Assembly (NCBI GenBank): GCA_964471475.1
Contig: CAYYFQ010000006.1
Span: forward strand, 1 to 64,000
Direction of reading: 5' to 3'
Length of the DNA: 64,000 nucleotides
Origin: JAJNBD01 sp964471475
Lineage (GTDB): Bacteria; Pseudomonadota; Gammaproteobacteria; CAISUE01
The position numbers were made by a program, and so were the translations under genes. Within the stretch, counting starts at the first letter, position 1; the number at the start of each line of letters is the position of its first letter. The notes beneath the pieces were generated by a model. The model was not told the origin of the DNA. It saw only the letters and a program-made list of their open reading frames with translations, and did not search any database. Positions 17,646 to 26,594 of the stretch are shown here, in pieces.

Positions 17646-18314
17646 ATGAAGTATTGTAGATTCTTATTTTTTTGTTTTTTAATATATATTTTTTTTGTTA
17701 ATGTTCACGCTGTTCCCTTTTCCACCTCTGTAAAAGATACTTCTACCATTGAAATGTATGTGACGCCCGCCAATGATTTAAGCGTACGTCAAAAATTTTC
17801 TATGATGAAATCGATGGCGCCTTACAAGGTGGTTATACATAATGACTTAAGACGTTCTTATGATGTTTATGATGTCAATTCAACGGAGCAAGCGAACGAT
17901 CTTCGTAAGCATGTAGATATTCACGCCGAAAAGACTTTACTCGATCGCCCTTTATATTTGGCTACTTTGCATACCGATACGATCCCTCTTCAACAACGCT
18001 TACAGCATAACGAACTGACGGTGGCGATTCCTCCGGCCCCTATGGGTCAATTGGTCAAAAAATTTCTTCAAGACAGTCACTATACTGGAAAAACAAAAGA
18101 GTATTCCAATGACGGTTTAGCGATTCAAGCGGCGTTAGAAGATTCGCACGTGGCCACTGTGGTGGAACCCGAAAGTTTGCAAGCACTGGGTGTAAATCGT
18201 GGTGTCAACGCGATACGATTGGTTGGTGGATATGATAATCATGAGCATTTATTATTCAGTGATCATTTGGCTGCTAAGCAAGCTAATTTTATTTACCAAG
18301 TGGTGAGCACTTAA
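17646..18314 (+). CDS. Exported protein, possibly a periplasmic substrate-binding-like protein
   Basis: The 222-residue product has a strong signal peptide (MKYCRFLFFCFLIYIFFVNVHAVP) and AAGGAGAG seven bases before the ATG. The mature part includes AIPPAPMGQLVKKFL and ALEDSHVATVVEPESLQAL, which resemble the hinge and second lobe of type 2 periplasmic binding proteins, but it is shorter than usual. No transporter genes are adjacent, so a transport role is not supported by context. It stands alone between two inverted-repeat elements. Confidence 0.65.
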   Translation: MKYCRFLFFCFLIYIFFVNVHAVPFSTSVKDTSTIEMYVTPANDLSVRQKFSMMKSMAPYKVVIHNDLRRSYDVYDVNSTEQANDLRKHVDIHAEKTLLDRPLYLATLHTDTIPLQQRLQHNELTVAIPPAPMGQLVKKFLQDSHYTGKTKEYSNDGLAIQAALEDSHVATVVEPESLQALGVNRGVNAIRLVGGYDNHEHLLFSDHLAAKQANFIYQVVST

Positions 18315-18370
18315 AAGGGTTGAAATTTTTTCCTACACCGCAAAACCCATCGCCATTCGCACGTACACTC

Positions 18371-18575
18371 ATAGGCGTCAACTTAAGCGATTGTCATGCC
18401 AGCGTAGGCTGGCATCCAGGTAAGTAAGGATCTTGGGAAGTAAAAGTAAAGTGTACTTAACTGCGTAAACTAAAATTTTCGTCGCTTGCATTGCCTAGCA
18501 ACATGCGTGGCTGGATGCCAGCCTACGCTGGCATGACAGTGGTTTTTAGCATAAGCTCCTTAAGTTGACGCTTAT
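18371..18575. repeat. 205-bp element with nested inverted repeats
   Basis: The outer ends ATAGGCGTCAACTTAAG and CTTAAGTTGACGCTTAT are inverted copies with one mismatch. Inside them, a perfect 27-bp inverted repeat (18393-18419 and 18511-18537, containing GCCAGCGTAGGCTGGC) is itself hairpin-forming. The interior encodes nothing recognisable. The nested structure suggests one repeat element inserted in another or a REP-like bipartite unit. Confidence 0.75.
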
Positions 18576-18637
18576 GCGCCTTCCCGGGGATGACGGCATA
18601 TTTTTTATTTTTGACGTGTACACAGAAAATTCTCAAA

Positions 18638-18666
18638 TTGTCGACACATTCGAAAATTTTTATGGT
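18638..18666 (+). promoter_or_regulatory. Likely sigma-70 promoter for the small membrane protein gene
   Basis: TTGTCG (18638-18643), a 17-bp spacer and TATGGT (18661-18666) lie 38 bp before the GTG start. The match is moderate and rests on inspection only. Confidence 0.4.
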
Positions 18667-18703
18667 AAGATAATGGGAGTTTTTATTCTATAAGGAGATG
18701 TGT

Positions 18704-18940
18704 GTGAAAAATTCGGGTAAATGCAGTAAAGTGTATGCCATTGTTGTTTTCATTATTGCTATCGTGCTTTGCTATTTAGTAACGCAACGTAGCTTTGACG
18801 CAAGCGCTGTGATTATGCCAATTTCAAGATTTATTGAAGTGTTATTACCTGTATTAGGTATTGGTGCTTTAGTAAAATACATTGGTTGTCATAAATCGGG
18901 TTGTTGCTGCAAAACAGAGTGCGACAAAGACCAAGCCTAA
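18704..18940 (+). CDS. Small membrane protein with a cysteine-rich tail
   Basis: This 78-residue product has two hydrophobic segments (about 9-27 and 38-58) and ends in a cysteine-rich, charged tail (CHKSGCCCKTECDKDQA). GTG at 18704 was chosen because AAGGAG is six bases upstream; the in-frame ATG at 18698 directly touches that ribosome site. The function is unknown; the cysteine cluster could bind a metal. It is monocistronic, with a strong terminator right after it. Confidence 0.65.
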   Translation: MKNSGKCSKVYAIVVFIIAIVLCYLVTQRSFDASAVIMPISRFIEVLLPVLGIGALVKYIGCHKSGCCCKTECDKDQA

Positions 18941-18960
18941 TAAGTTTTATGAAGGGCATC

Positions 18961-18994
18961 AAAAAGCAACTCAGCAATGAGTTGCTTTTTTTTT
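18961..18994. terminator. Bidirectional rho-independent terminator
   Basis: AAAAAGCAACTC (18961-18972) pairs with GAGTTGCTTTTT (18979-18990) around a 6-base loop. A T-run follows on the + strand, and the A-run gives a T-run on the - strand. It serves the small membrane protein gene and convergent aceF, whose stop codon lies at its right edge. Confidence 0.85.
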
Positions 18995-20255
18995 ACAACA
19001 ACAACTCGCGAATATCATTCAAATGCCCGCTAATCCGTACACAAAAGCGCGCTGCTTCAGCACCATCGATGACACGGTGATCATAAGAAAGGGACAAAGG
19101 TAGCATCAACCGCGGTAAAAATTGGTTGCCATCATAAACTGGTGCAATACGGGCTTTAGAAATGCCTAAGATAGCGACATTAGGTAAATTAATAATAGGC
19201 GTAAACGCGGTTCCTCCAATCCCTCCTAAGCTTGAAATGGTAAAACTGCTTCCTTGCATATCTTGAGTGGTTAATTTTTTATCTCGAGCTTTTTGTGAAA
19301 CCGCAGCTAATTCTTTAGCCAACTGCCCTAATGATTTTTTATCTACATCGCGAATGACAGGGACGACTAAGCCTTCATTGGTATCCACTGCAATTCCCAA
19401 GTGAAAATACTTTTTAGTGATTAAATTTTCGCCGCTTGCATCTAAAGAGGCATTGAATTGTGGGAACTCTGCTAACGCATGTGTCACTGCCTTCATAATA
19501 AAAACTAGAGGCGTGAGTTTAACTCCTTCTTTTTCAAAACGAGGCGCCATTTTTTTGCGAAAATCTTCCATTTCAGTGATATCTGCAGAGTCAAATTGTG
19601 TCACGTGAGGAGCTAAGAGCCAGTTACGAGAAAGATTTTGCGCCGTAAGTTTTTTGATACGGCTTAAAGGAGTGGTTTCTATTTCACCAAAAGCGCCAAA
19701 ATCAATAACGGGCATTTGAGGAAGAAGGGTGCTACCGCTACCCCCATTGGCTAAACGCTGTTTGACATAGCCTTCTACATCTTCTTGAGTAATGCGTCCT
19801 TTCTCACCGGTACCCCGCCATCCTTTTAAATCGATATCTAAAACGCGTGCTAAACGGCGCGCTCCTGGACCTGCGTAAATATCGCTCACGGTATCAGGCT
19901 CTTCAACCATAGCACGAGTGGACGCAGGAGTAGTGGTAGCAGAGGCTTCGACAGTCGCTTTGTTCATTTCGGATTTGGGAGTTTCTTTCACTGCGGGGGT
20001 GGAGTCCGATTTGATTTCACTATTTTCTTGAGATAACTCCAAAATCACATCGCCTGTTTTGATCTTATCGCCTACTTTTACTTTCAGAGACTTTACCACG
20101 CCTTCAGTGGGAGCAGGAACATCAATGGTGGCTTTATCGCTTTCCAAGGTGATAAGGGTTTGTCCTTTACTGAGGTTATCTCCCACTTTAACGAGGACAT
20201 CAATAATTTCAACAGGATTAGTATTACCGGTATCGGGAAGTGTAATGGTTTTCAT
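18993..20255 (-). CDS. aceF: Pyruvate dehydrogenase E2 (dihydrolipoyllysine acetyltransferase)
   Basis: E2 forms the core of pyruvate dehydrogenase and passes the acetyl group from the lipoyl arm to CoA. The 420-residue product has one lipoyl domain (lipoyl Lys in LESDKATIDVP, near residue 42), a Pro/Ala/Thr linker, an E1/E3-binding domain (GPGARRLARVLDIDLKG) and the catalytic domain ending SYDHRVIDGAEAARF with the HxxxD site. One lipoyl domain rather than two or three is at the short end for AceF. ATG at 20255 has AGGAGA upstream. aceE and lpd are not adjacent; sppA precedes it by 23 bp, so the two may be co-transcribed. Confidence 0.9.
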   Translation of the reverse strand: MKTITLPDTGNTNPVEIIDVLVKVGDNLSKGQTLITLESDKATIDVPAPTEGVVKSLKVKVGDKIKTGDVILELSQENSEIKSDSTPAVKETPKSEMNKATVEASATTTPASTRAMVEEPDTVSDIYAGPGARRLARVLDIDLKGWRGTGEKGRITQEDVEGYVKQRLANGGSGSTLLPQMPVIDFGAFGEIETTPLSRIKKLTAQNLSRNWLLAPHVTQFDSADITEMEDFRKKMAPRFEKEGVKLTPLVFIMKAVTHALAEFPQFNASLDASGENLITKKYFHLGIAVDTNEGLVVPVIRDVDKKSLGQLAKELAAVSQKARDKKLTTQDMQGSSFTISSLGGIGGTAFTPIINLPNVAILGISKARIAPVYDGNQFLPRLMLPLSLSYDHRVIDGAEAARFCVRISGHLNDIRELLL

Positions 20256-20278
20256 GAAGATTTCTCCTGAAGCGCGGC

Positions 20279-21250
20279 TCAATTTAAATGCATTGTTTTC
20301 AATTCAGTTGAAAAATGATGCCAAAAGGTAGTGCCAAATTGGTCAAACATTAGCTGAATATAATTTTTATGCATAGTGTAATCAACCAAGTTTTCATTAT
20401 GATAATGATCACGTGCGACATCTAAGGGGCTGCCTAGCCCATCAATTAAGCCTAAAGCTAATGCTTGTTGGCCACTCCAAAATAAGCCGGTAAAAAGATC
20501 AGGATTATCTTTTAAGCGTGAACCACGCCCTTGTTTCACATCATTGATGAAAGTTTGGTGTACTTGGGCGAGCATATTATTCATATATTGCACTTCAGCA
20601 GGTTTTTCCGCGGTAAAAGGATCAAGAAAATCTTTATATTTACCCGCGGTGTAAACACGTCGTGAGGCACCCACTTTATTCATGGTATCGACAAAACCAA
20701 AGCCATCCATGATAACGCCAATGGAGCCCACGATACTGGTGGGATCTGCATAAATATTATTGCTGGCACTGGCTACATAATAAGCCCCGGAGGCGCATAC
20801 ATCTTCACACACTGCATCGATAGGCAAATTTTTATGAGTTTTTTGTAAGTGACGGATTTCATGATAGATATAAGAAGATTGTACAGGGCTACCACCTGGA
20901 CTATTAATATCCAAAATAATGGCTTGCGTATTTTTATCTTTGGCCGCTGCTTCAAGCGCATCGATGGTATCTTGCGCGTTCACTCCACGCTCGGCATTGA
21001 GCTCCCCGTTAATAGAGACAATGCCGATATGTTTTTTGTGGATGCCATCCACATTGCCTGCGCCAAAGATTGAATTCCATGGGAAGAATCCCCACATAAG
21101 TAGAGAAACAATAGCAGCAAAAAATAACTTAAAGAAAATCCCCCAGCGGCGCTTACGGCGCTGTTCGACAAGAGCTTCTAAGACAAATTTTTCTAAAATT
21201 TGTTCTGCATTGATGGAGGGACTTGCTTTTGTTGGATCATTATTGTACAT
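20279..21250 (-). CDS. sppA: Membrane-anchored signal peptide peptidase, S49 family (SppA type)
   Basis: S49 peptidases degrade released signal peptides and other membrane fragments using a Ser/Lys dyad. The 323-residue protein has a single N-terminal membrane segment (about 40-62), the LDINSPGGS loop, the nucleophile Ser in CASGAYYVAS, and the general-base Lys in the GKYKDFLDPF segment. The length fits the short SppA (SohB/36K-type) rather than the 67-kDa duplicated form. It lies directly upstream of aceF on the same strand. Its own start faces an inverted-repeat element and clpB. Confidence 0.9.
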   Translation of the reverse strand: MYNNDPTKASPSINAEQILEKFVLEALVEQRRKRRWGIFFKLFFAAIVSLLMWGFFPWNSIFGAGNVDGIHKKHIGIVSINGELNAERGVNAQDTIDALEAAAKDKNTQAIILDINSPGGSPVQSSYIYHEIRHLQKTHKNLPIDAVCEDVCASGAYYVASASNNIYADPTSIVGSIGVIMDGFGFVDTMNKVGASRRVYTAGKYKDFLDPFTAEKPAEVQYMNNMLAQVHQTFINDVKQGRGSRLKDNPDLFTGLFWSGQQALALGLIDGLGSPLDVARDHYHNENLVDYTMHKNYIQLMFDQFGTTFWHHFSTELKTMHLN

Positions 21251-21280
21251 AGTTACTTTGCTCTAGTAAGTTGAAGGCGA

Positions 21281-21425
21281 GAGTCTGTTTATAATTCTAA
21301 CTATGTCGGCCATAACGACTTGATTTTCTCTGGTCCGTTGCTCACATACCAAACAACGTATGCTGGGCTGCAGTCCTCTAAAATCAAGTCGTTCTGTCTC
21401 CACTTAGCGAATTGTAAACAGGCCC
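21281..21425. repeat. 145-bp element with long terminal inverted repeats, upstream of clpB
   Basis: The left side (AGTCTGTTTATAATTC ... AACGACTTGATTTT) and right side (AAAATCAAGTCGTT ... GAATTGTAAACAGGCCC) are inverted copies with gaps. The innermost 14 bp (AACGACTTGATTTT) match perfectly. No gene lies inside. The right end is only 40 bp from the clpB start, so it borders or forms part of the clpB promoter. Confidence 0.7.
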
Positions 21426-21464
21426 TAAAAAGATCCTATTATAAACGAGAAAGGAGAACTTAGC

Positions 21465-24044
21465 ATGCGGATGGACAAATTCACTACCAAATTTCAAATG
21501 GCAATTGCCGATGCGCAATCGCTTGCCGTTGGGCATGATAATCAATTTATTGAACCCATTCATGTGATGCAAGCATTGCTCGAGCAAGACAATGGGAGCA
21601 CAGAGCCGTTGCTCATGAAAGCAGGTATTAAAGTCGCTAAATTAAGAGATGAACTTAATAAAGCGATTGATAACTTACCGCAAGTTGAGGGCACCCAAGG
21701 AGAGGTGCATCTTTCAAACGATTTAGGTAAGTTGTTAAATCTTACAGATAAACTCGCCCAACAACGCAAAGACCAATTCATTTCCAGCGAATTATTTATT
21801 TTAGCGGCAGTGGATGAAAGTGGAGCTTTAGGTAAACTACTGAAGGCTTGTGGGGCTCATAAAGAAACTTTAGTGAAAGCCATTAATGAAATGCGAGGAG
21901 GAGAAAACGTGAAAAATGCGGAAGATGAAGATACTCGCAATGCTTTATCTAAATATTGTATTGACCTAACAGAACGCGCAGAGCAAGGGAAATTAGATCC
22001 TGTTATCGGTCGCGATGATGAAATTCGCCGTACTATTCAAGTATTACAGCGCCGTACCAAAAATAATCCTGTCCTCATTGGTGAGCCAGGTGTTGGTAAA
22101 ACAGCTATTGTAGAAGGTTTAGCACAACGGATTGTGAATCATGAAGTTCCAGAAACTTTAAAACACAAACGTTTGTTAGTATTGGATATGGGCTCATTAA
22201 TTGCTGGTGCTAAATTTCGTGGAGAATTTGAAGAGCGCTTAAAAGCTGTTTTGAAAGATGTGGCTAAACAAGAGGGAAAAATTATTTTATTTATTGATGA
22301 AATTCACACCATGGTAGGCGCTGGCAAAGCTGATGGTGCTATGGATGCTGGCAATATGTTAAAACCTGCGTTGGCACGCGGTGAGTTGCATTGCGTAGGC
22401 GCTACTACTTTAGATGAGTATCGCAAATATATTGAAAAAGATCCCGCGCTTGAAAGACGTTTTCAAAAAGTTTTTGTTAATGAGCCGAGTGTGGAAGATA
22501 CCATTGCTATTTTGCGGGGCTTAAAGCGGCGTTATGAATTGCATCATGGAGTCGATATTACGGATCCGGCGGTGGTTTCTGCAGCGACCTTATCTCAGCG
22601 TTATATTACCGATCGCAACCTACCTGACAAAGCCATCGATCTTATTGATGAAGCAGCAAGCCGTATTCGCATTGAGATTGATTCCAAGCCTGAAGTGATG
22701 GATAAGCTTGAGCGGCGCATTATTCAATTAAAAATCGAACGTGAAGCTGTCAAAAAAGAAAAAGACGAAGCTTCTAAAAAACGCTTAGAAAATATTGAAC
22801 AAGAAATTAAAAAATTAGAAAAAGAATATTCCGATTTAGAAGAAATTTGGAAAGCAGAAAAAGCTTCTACTCAAGGTGAGCAACAAGTGAAAGAAAAGCT
22901 TGAGCAAGCACGTTTTGAAATGGAAACCGCAAGACGCGCGGGGGATTTGGCAAAAATGTCAGAGATTCAATATGGACGTATTCCTGAGCTTGAAAAACAA
23001 TTAGCGGCATCCATGAAAGCGGAAAAAAAAGAAACCATGCAACTCGTACGTAATCGCGTGACGGAAGAAGAGATTGCAGAAATCATTTCCAAATGGACGG
23101 GAATTCCTGTATCAAAAATGCTCGAAGGTGAGCGTGAAAAACTATTGCGAATGGAAGAGTTTCTGCACAAAAAAGTTATTGGTCAAGATGAAGCAGTTCG
23201 AGTGGTTTCCAATGCCATTCGGCGCTCCCGAGCAGGTTTGTCGGATCCTAATCGCCCGATCGGTTCTTTCATGTTTCTTGGGCCAACAGGCGTAGGTAAA
23301 ACAGAGTTATGTAAAGCATTAGCAACATTTTTATTTGATACCGAAGAAGCGATGATTCGGATTGATATGTCAGAATTTATGGAAAAACATTCTGTTTCGC
23401 GTCTTATAGGTGCGCCTCCTGGATATGTCGGTTACGAAGAGGGGGGCGTTTTAACTGAAGCGGTCCGCAGACGTCCTTACTCATTAATCCTTTTTGATGA
23501 AATCGAAAAAGCACATGCGGATGTCTTTAATATTTTGCTGCAAGTGCTGGATGATGGTCGCTTAACAGATGGCCAAGGTCGCACAGTAGATTTCAAAAAT
23601 ACCGTGATCGTGATGACTTCCAATTTGGGTTCGCATCTTATTCAAGAGATGGCGGGTAAAGAAAGTTATGAGTCGATGAAAAATGCAGTGATGGAGATTG
23701 TGAGTAAACACTTTCGTCCCGAATTTATTAACCGTTTGGATGACCCTGTTGTCTTTCATCCTTTATCTCGAGATCAATTGGGCGCCATTGCAGATATTCA
23801 AATCGAACGCTTACGTCATCGCTTAGCGGCTCGTGATTTGAAACTTCATGTTAGCAAAGCCGTGTTGGAATATTTAATTACCGAAGGGTATGATGTGGTG
23901 TATGGCGCAAGACCTTTAAAACGTGCGGTGCAGCAGTACCTGGAAAACCCTCTCGCGAAAGATATCCTTGAAGGTCGCTTTATGCCAGGCAATACGATCG
24001 ATGTGGTCATAAAAGACGACGGGTTGGAGTTTAAGAAAAAATAA
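21465..24044 (+). CDS. clpB: ATP-dependent disaggregase ClpB
   Basis: ClpB is the Hsp100 hexamer that works with DnaK to pull proteins out of aggregates. The 859-residue product has the usual length and order: N-domain, NBD1 with GEPGVGKT and FIDEIHTMVGAG, the coiled-coil middle domain (about 410-520, rich in Lys and Glu), and NBD2 with GPTGVGKT and LFDEIEKAH. It starts with AGGAG eight bases before ATG. I see no sigma-32 promoter, because an inverted-repeat element sits immediately upstream. A TATTAT sequence near 21435 could be the -10 region. Confidence 0.97.
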   Translation: MRMDKFTTKFQMAIADAQSLAVGHDNQFIEPIHVMQALLEQDNGSTEPLLMKAGIKVAKLRDELNKAIDNLPQVEGTQGEVHLSNDLGKLLNLTDKLAQQRKDQFISSELFILAAVDESGALGKLLKACGAHKETLVKAINEMRGGENVKNAEDEDTRNALSKYCIDLTERAEQGKLDPVIGRDDEIRRTIQVLQRRTKNNPVLIGEPGVGKTAIVEGLAQRIVNHEVPETLKHKRLLVLDMGSLIAGAKFRGEFEERLKAVLKDVAKQEGKIILFIDEIHTMVGAGKADGAMDAGNMLKPALARGELHCVGATTLDEYRKYIEKDPALERRFQKVFVNEPSVEDTIAILRGLKRRYELHHGVDITDPAVVSAATLSQRYITDRNLPDKAIDLIDEAASRIRIEIDSKPEVMDKLERRIIQLKIEREAVKKEKDEASKKRLENIEQEIKKLEKEYSDLEEIWKAEKASTQGEQQVKEKLEQARFEMETARRAGDLAKMSEIQYGRIPELEKQLAASMKAEKKETMQLVRNRVTEEEIAEIISKWTGIPVSKMLEGEREKLLRMEEFLHKKVIGQDEAVRVVSNAIRRSRAGLSDPNRPIGSFMFLGPTGVGKTELCKALATFLFDTEEAMIRIDMSEFMEKHSVSRLIGAPPGYVGYEEGGVLTEAVRRRPYSLILFDEIEKAHADVFNILLQVLDDGRLTDGQGRTVDFKNTVIVMTSNLGSHLIQEMAGKESYESMKNAVMEIVSKHFRPEFINRLDDPVVFHPLSRDQLGAIADIQIERLRHRLAARDLKLHVSKAVLEYLITEGYDVVYGARPLKRAVQQYLENPLAKDILEGRFMPGNTIDVVIKDDGLEFKKK

Positions 24045-24061
24045 CGAAGAGGCGGCGGGCA

Positions 24062-24090
24062 GTGTCGCCAATCTTGCGAATTGACGACAC
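24062..24090 (+). terminator. Hairpin downstream of clpB
   Basis: GTGTCG (24062-24067) pairs with CGACAC (24085-24090). An inner CAAT/ATTG pairing continues the stem after one mismatch. It is followed by a T/C-rich stretch, consistent with a clpB terminator. Confidence 0.5.
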
Positions 24091-24110
24091 GCTTTCTTCT
24101 AGTGCAAAGA

Positions 24111-24617
24111 TCAACCACCCACAGGCTGAAAGCCACACCAGTTACAATTGTCAACGAAAACTGTTACCTCGCTAGCTACAAAGGGAGTAACAGGCGTATG
24201 AGCGTCTAAAGCAGTAATGGTGAAAGTCAATTGATGGCTTTGTGGGTTATAGTGAGGTTCGTCGAGAATCACTAAATCTTGATGGTACTGTTTACCATTC
24301 ATGCCCACCGCAACAATGGCCGCATTGGGATGATCAAGCGTAAAATTATTTTTGCCACTGGCGGCGCTCCAAAGCGCAAGGAAATTTTTTATAGTAAGTG
24401 AACCGGCAGCACGATTAGGGCGATCTGAAAAATAAACCACCTGTTCATGCATGGGAGTAAGCTGTAATACATAGTGATGATTTGCGGTTTCTTCTAACTT
24501 GCCATGATTCGCATGCAACACATAAAGCAAGCTGAGCGGCGCCGACGAATTGGCAAAAGCAGTCGAGATACAGAAATTGAAACAAAGAATGGCAAAGAAG
24601 TAGATAATTTTTTTCAT
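24111..24617 (-). CDS. Exported protein of unknown function
   Basis: The 168-residue product has a signal peptide (MKKIIYFFAILCFNFCISTAFA) and a mature part rich in beta-type segments: LLYVLHANHGKL, QVVYFSDRPNRAAG, HQLTFTITALD and EVTVFVDNCNWCG. The single CNWC motif near the C-terminus could form a disulfide. I do not recognise the family. ATG at 24617 was chosen because the longer frame upstream runs into the 163-bp repeat. It is convergent with clpB and not part of an operon. Confidence 0.65.
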   Translation of the reverse strand: MKKIIYFFAILCFNFCISTAFANSSAPLSLLYVLHANHGKLEETANHHYVLQLTPMHEQVVYFSDRPNRAAGSLTIKNFLALWSAASGKNNFTLDHPNAAIVAVGMNGKQYHQDLVILDEPHYNPQSHQLTFTITALDAHTPVTPFVASEVTVFVDNCNWCGFQPVGG

Positions 24618-24740
24618 GTGAGATACTCGTTTTTTAATAGGGTTAGGGTGATTAAAATAATCAGCTGAAAAAACATAGCTTAACATATTTTGTATCAAGA
24701 TTGGCACTTCTGTTACAACTTCCGTTACAAACGCTCTGTG

Positions 24741-24903
24741 TATACCCATCGTACTTGAAGATGCTGGGTTATAACAAGGTATTTTTTGCAAGATAAAATC
24801 TTTCTTGAACGCGGAATAGCCAGTCCTATTCTAAGTGAAAGAAAGTTTTAGCTTGCGGAAAAGACAACGTTAGAATCCAGTATCTTCAAGTACGATGGGT
24901 ATA
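24741..24903 (-). repeat. 163-bp inverted-repeat element, copy 2
   Basis: The reverse complement aligns end to end with 13603-13765, at the same length and with only a handful of differences. Near-identity implies recent movement or conversion. It fills much of the 409-bp gap (24618-25026), in which no gene is apparent. Confidence 0.85.
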
Positions 24904-25026
24904 TACGACAAAAATAAGAATCGAGGTTAAACGGGCCCGGTCGCTGCAGCATCCCATCGATGCGAACCCTGCTTTCGCGTCACCCGTTTTCCAATTATCT
25001 GGCTTTGTCGTGTACGAAGACAAATG

Positions 25027-26448
25027 CTATATACTTAGCCCAGCAGCAGGCCCAGCTTCCTGAGTGGCAGCAGGATCAGCAGCGCTGTCGTCGGCAGGAG
25101 TGGTGTCTGCGCTTTGTTTGTCAGCTCTTTGGGCTTCCGTTTTTTCTAATGTGGCAACCAATTGTCTTGTGTGTTCTCCAGCGTTTGCTACCGTCATTTC
25201 TTCTAATAGGTGTTGTTCAAGGTCTTCTAGCCTTAGTTTTTTGGTCATCTCCGTTTCTAGTACGTTTAGGAAATGTTCAATACCTACTATCAAACCTCCT
25301 AATGCACTTACCGTGACTCCCCCAGGTGTTGTACTTGCACCTCCTATACAAAAGTCCTCAACTGTCATAATACCTAGGGCGATGAGTGAGCCGCGAGTGG
25401 CTGCTCGCACGAAAGAAATGGCTTGTGCCCCGATGAAAAGAAGACGATCTTTCATTGTTGCCACTCGTTCAGTAAGACATTCTGTCAATGATCGAAAGAG
25501 TGCGATGGTTCCTCCTACGCCAGCGCCGGTGCCTACCATGGCTCGTCCCAACGTATCAAAGTTATCAGGGTTAATTCCCCCGCTCTTTAAAACTAAATAC
25601 CCAATAAATAAAAATAGGGCGGCGCCATCAAAACAAGATTCTAACAATCTCATCACAGGTTTTGACTTAAGAATAAATTGATCAATCCATTTTAATGTTG
25701 TTCGTAAAAAACTTGTGGTTTCAAGATAAAGGTTTTGAAGAAGGTTTAATACAATGAATGCCGCCATTAAGTACTGCGATACATTTCCGGCGCCATCATT
25801 ACCTGAAGAGCTTTCATACCAAAAACCTGCTACACACACATGCACAGCAGTTTGTTGCGCAATCAATGTGAATTCATTAAAAAGAAAACAAAATGAATCC
25901 CAGGTAGTGTGGCGTTCTCTTGAGAAGTTTTTAGCGATCACTTGTGCTTCTTGAATGGTCAAATTTACTGCAAAAGTAGTCGCCATGGCCACTAATATTT
26001 TGGCTGTTACATCTTCTGTAACAGTAAGTGCTTCATAATTTTGTAATGCATCAATAATAGGACCTATAATGCCAGTTAGGGCAGTCGCACGAGGGATTGC
26101 CCACAGAAATTCTTTCCAAAGATTCATTTGCTTAGAAGTTGTTTGGAGAAGTGATTGCTGATTTATTTTCTTCGTTAGCTCGGGATTGCCATAGATACCC
26201 ATTTTGGAGCTAGTTGTTATTATGCATTGTCGGGCGGTATTAGATCTTCGTCTCCTTCTGCGGACGCCTGATACTGATGGTCGGGTGATAACAATTGGAG
26301 ACTGGCCAGCCCTCGCCCCATCACGAATCCGCTGACTTCGCGGTTGATTTACATCGTGCCTTTGCGCAGCCGAAAAGATGCTTTCACCACGATAGGGGCT
26401 TGACAGAGAACTAGGGGCAGAATGTAGGGGTGGTTGTGAATGGCGCAT
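25027..26448 (-). CDS. Membrane protein of unknown function, candidate effector
   Basis: This 473-residue protein has a long, basic, disordered N-terminus (about 80 residues, including VRRRRRRS near 62-69). Several hydrophobic helices follow between about 110 and 390, for example AAFIVLNLLQNLYL, FDGAALFLFIGYLVL and GGVTVSALGGLIVGI. After a coiled-coil stretch it ends in a low-complexity Ala/Asp/Thr/Pro tail. There is no signal peptide. Cytoplasmic N-terminus, internal membrane helices and disordered tail resemble Legionellales effectors that act on host membranes. It shares an upstream motif with the next gene. Confidence 0.6.
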   Translation of the reverse strand: MRHSQPPLHSAPSSLSSPYRGESIFSAAQRHDVNQPRSQRIRDGARAGQSPIVITRPSVSGVRRRRRRSNTARQCIITTSSKMGIYGNPELTKKINQQSLLQTTSKQMNLWKEFLWAIPRATALTGIIGPIIDALQNYEALTVTEDVTAKILVAMATTFAVNLTIQEAQVIAKNFSRERHTTWDSFCFLFNEFTLIAQQTAVHVCVAGFWYESSSGNDGAGNVSQYLMAAFIVLNLLQNLYLETTSFLRTTLKWIDQFILKSKPVMRLLESCFDGAALFLFIGYLVLKSGGINPDNFDTLGRAMVGTGAGVGGTIALFRSLTECLTERVATMKDRLLFIGAQAISFVRAATRGSLIALGIMTVEDFCIGGASTTPGGVTVSALGGLIVGIEHFLNVLETEMTKKLRLEDLEQHLLEEMTVANAGEHTRQLVATLEKTEAQRADKQSADTTPADDSAADPAATQEAGPAAGLSI

Positions 26449-26481
26449 AGAATTATTCTCACTTTTTAATATTATAATAAT

Positions 26482-26494
26482 ACGGTAGTACCGT
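26482..26494 (-). promoter_or_regulatory. Perfect odd palindrome in the promoter region of the membrane protein gene
   Basis: ACGGTAGTACCGT is symmetrical around a central G. In the gene's direction it is followed by a TATTATTATAATATT stretch able to act as a -10 region. It could be a regulator site; the regulator is unknown. Confidence 0.35.
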
Positions 26495-26520
26495 GGATTG
26501 AAACTGATTATAGCTGAATT

Positions 26521-26548
26521 AGTTGTTTTTATCTATGTGAAAAAGGGA
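26521..26548 (-). promoter_or_regulatory. Upstream motif shared by two adjacent effector candidates, copy 1
   Basis: In the gene's direction it reads TCCCTTTTTCAC, a short gap, then ATAAAAACAACT. It lies about 73-100 bp before the start at 26448. The same pair of words occurs before the neighbouring gene at 28144-28184. Confidence 0.4.
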
Positions 26549-26594
26549 CATATGAAAAAAAGGACATCGCAGTTTTATTCATCAGAAAGCGACT

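Noticed and set aside
24960..25316. 118-codon + strand open frame with hydrophobic composition
   Set aside because: It is antisense to the tail of the membrane protein gene and has no ribosome site.
25064..25681. 205-codon open frame on the + strand inside the membrane protein gene
   Set aside because: It is antisense to a longer frame with membrane helices and has biased Ser/Pro composition typical of a shadow frame.
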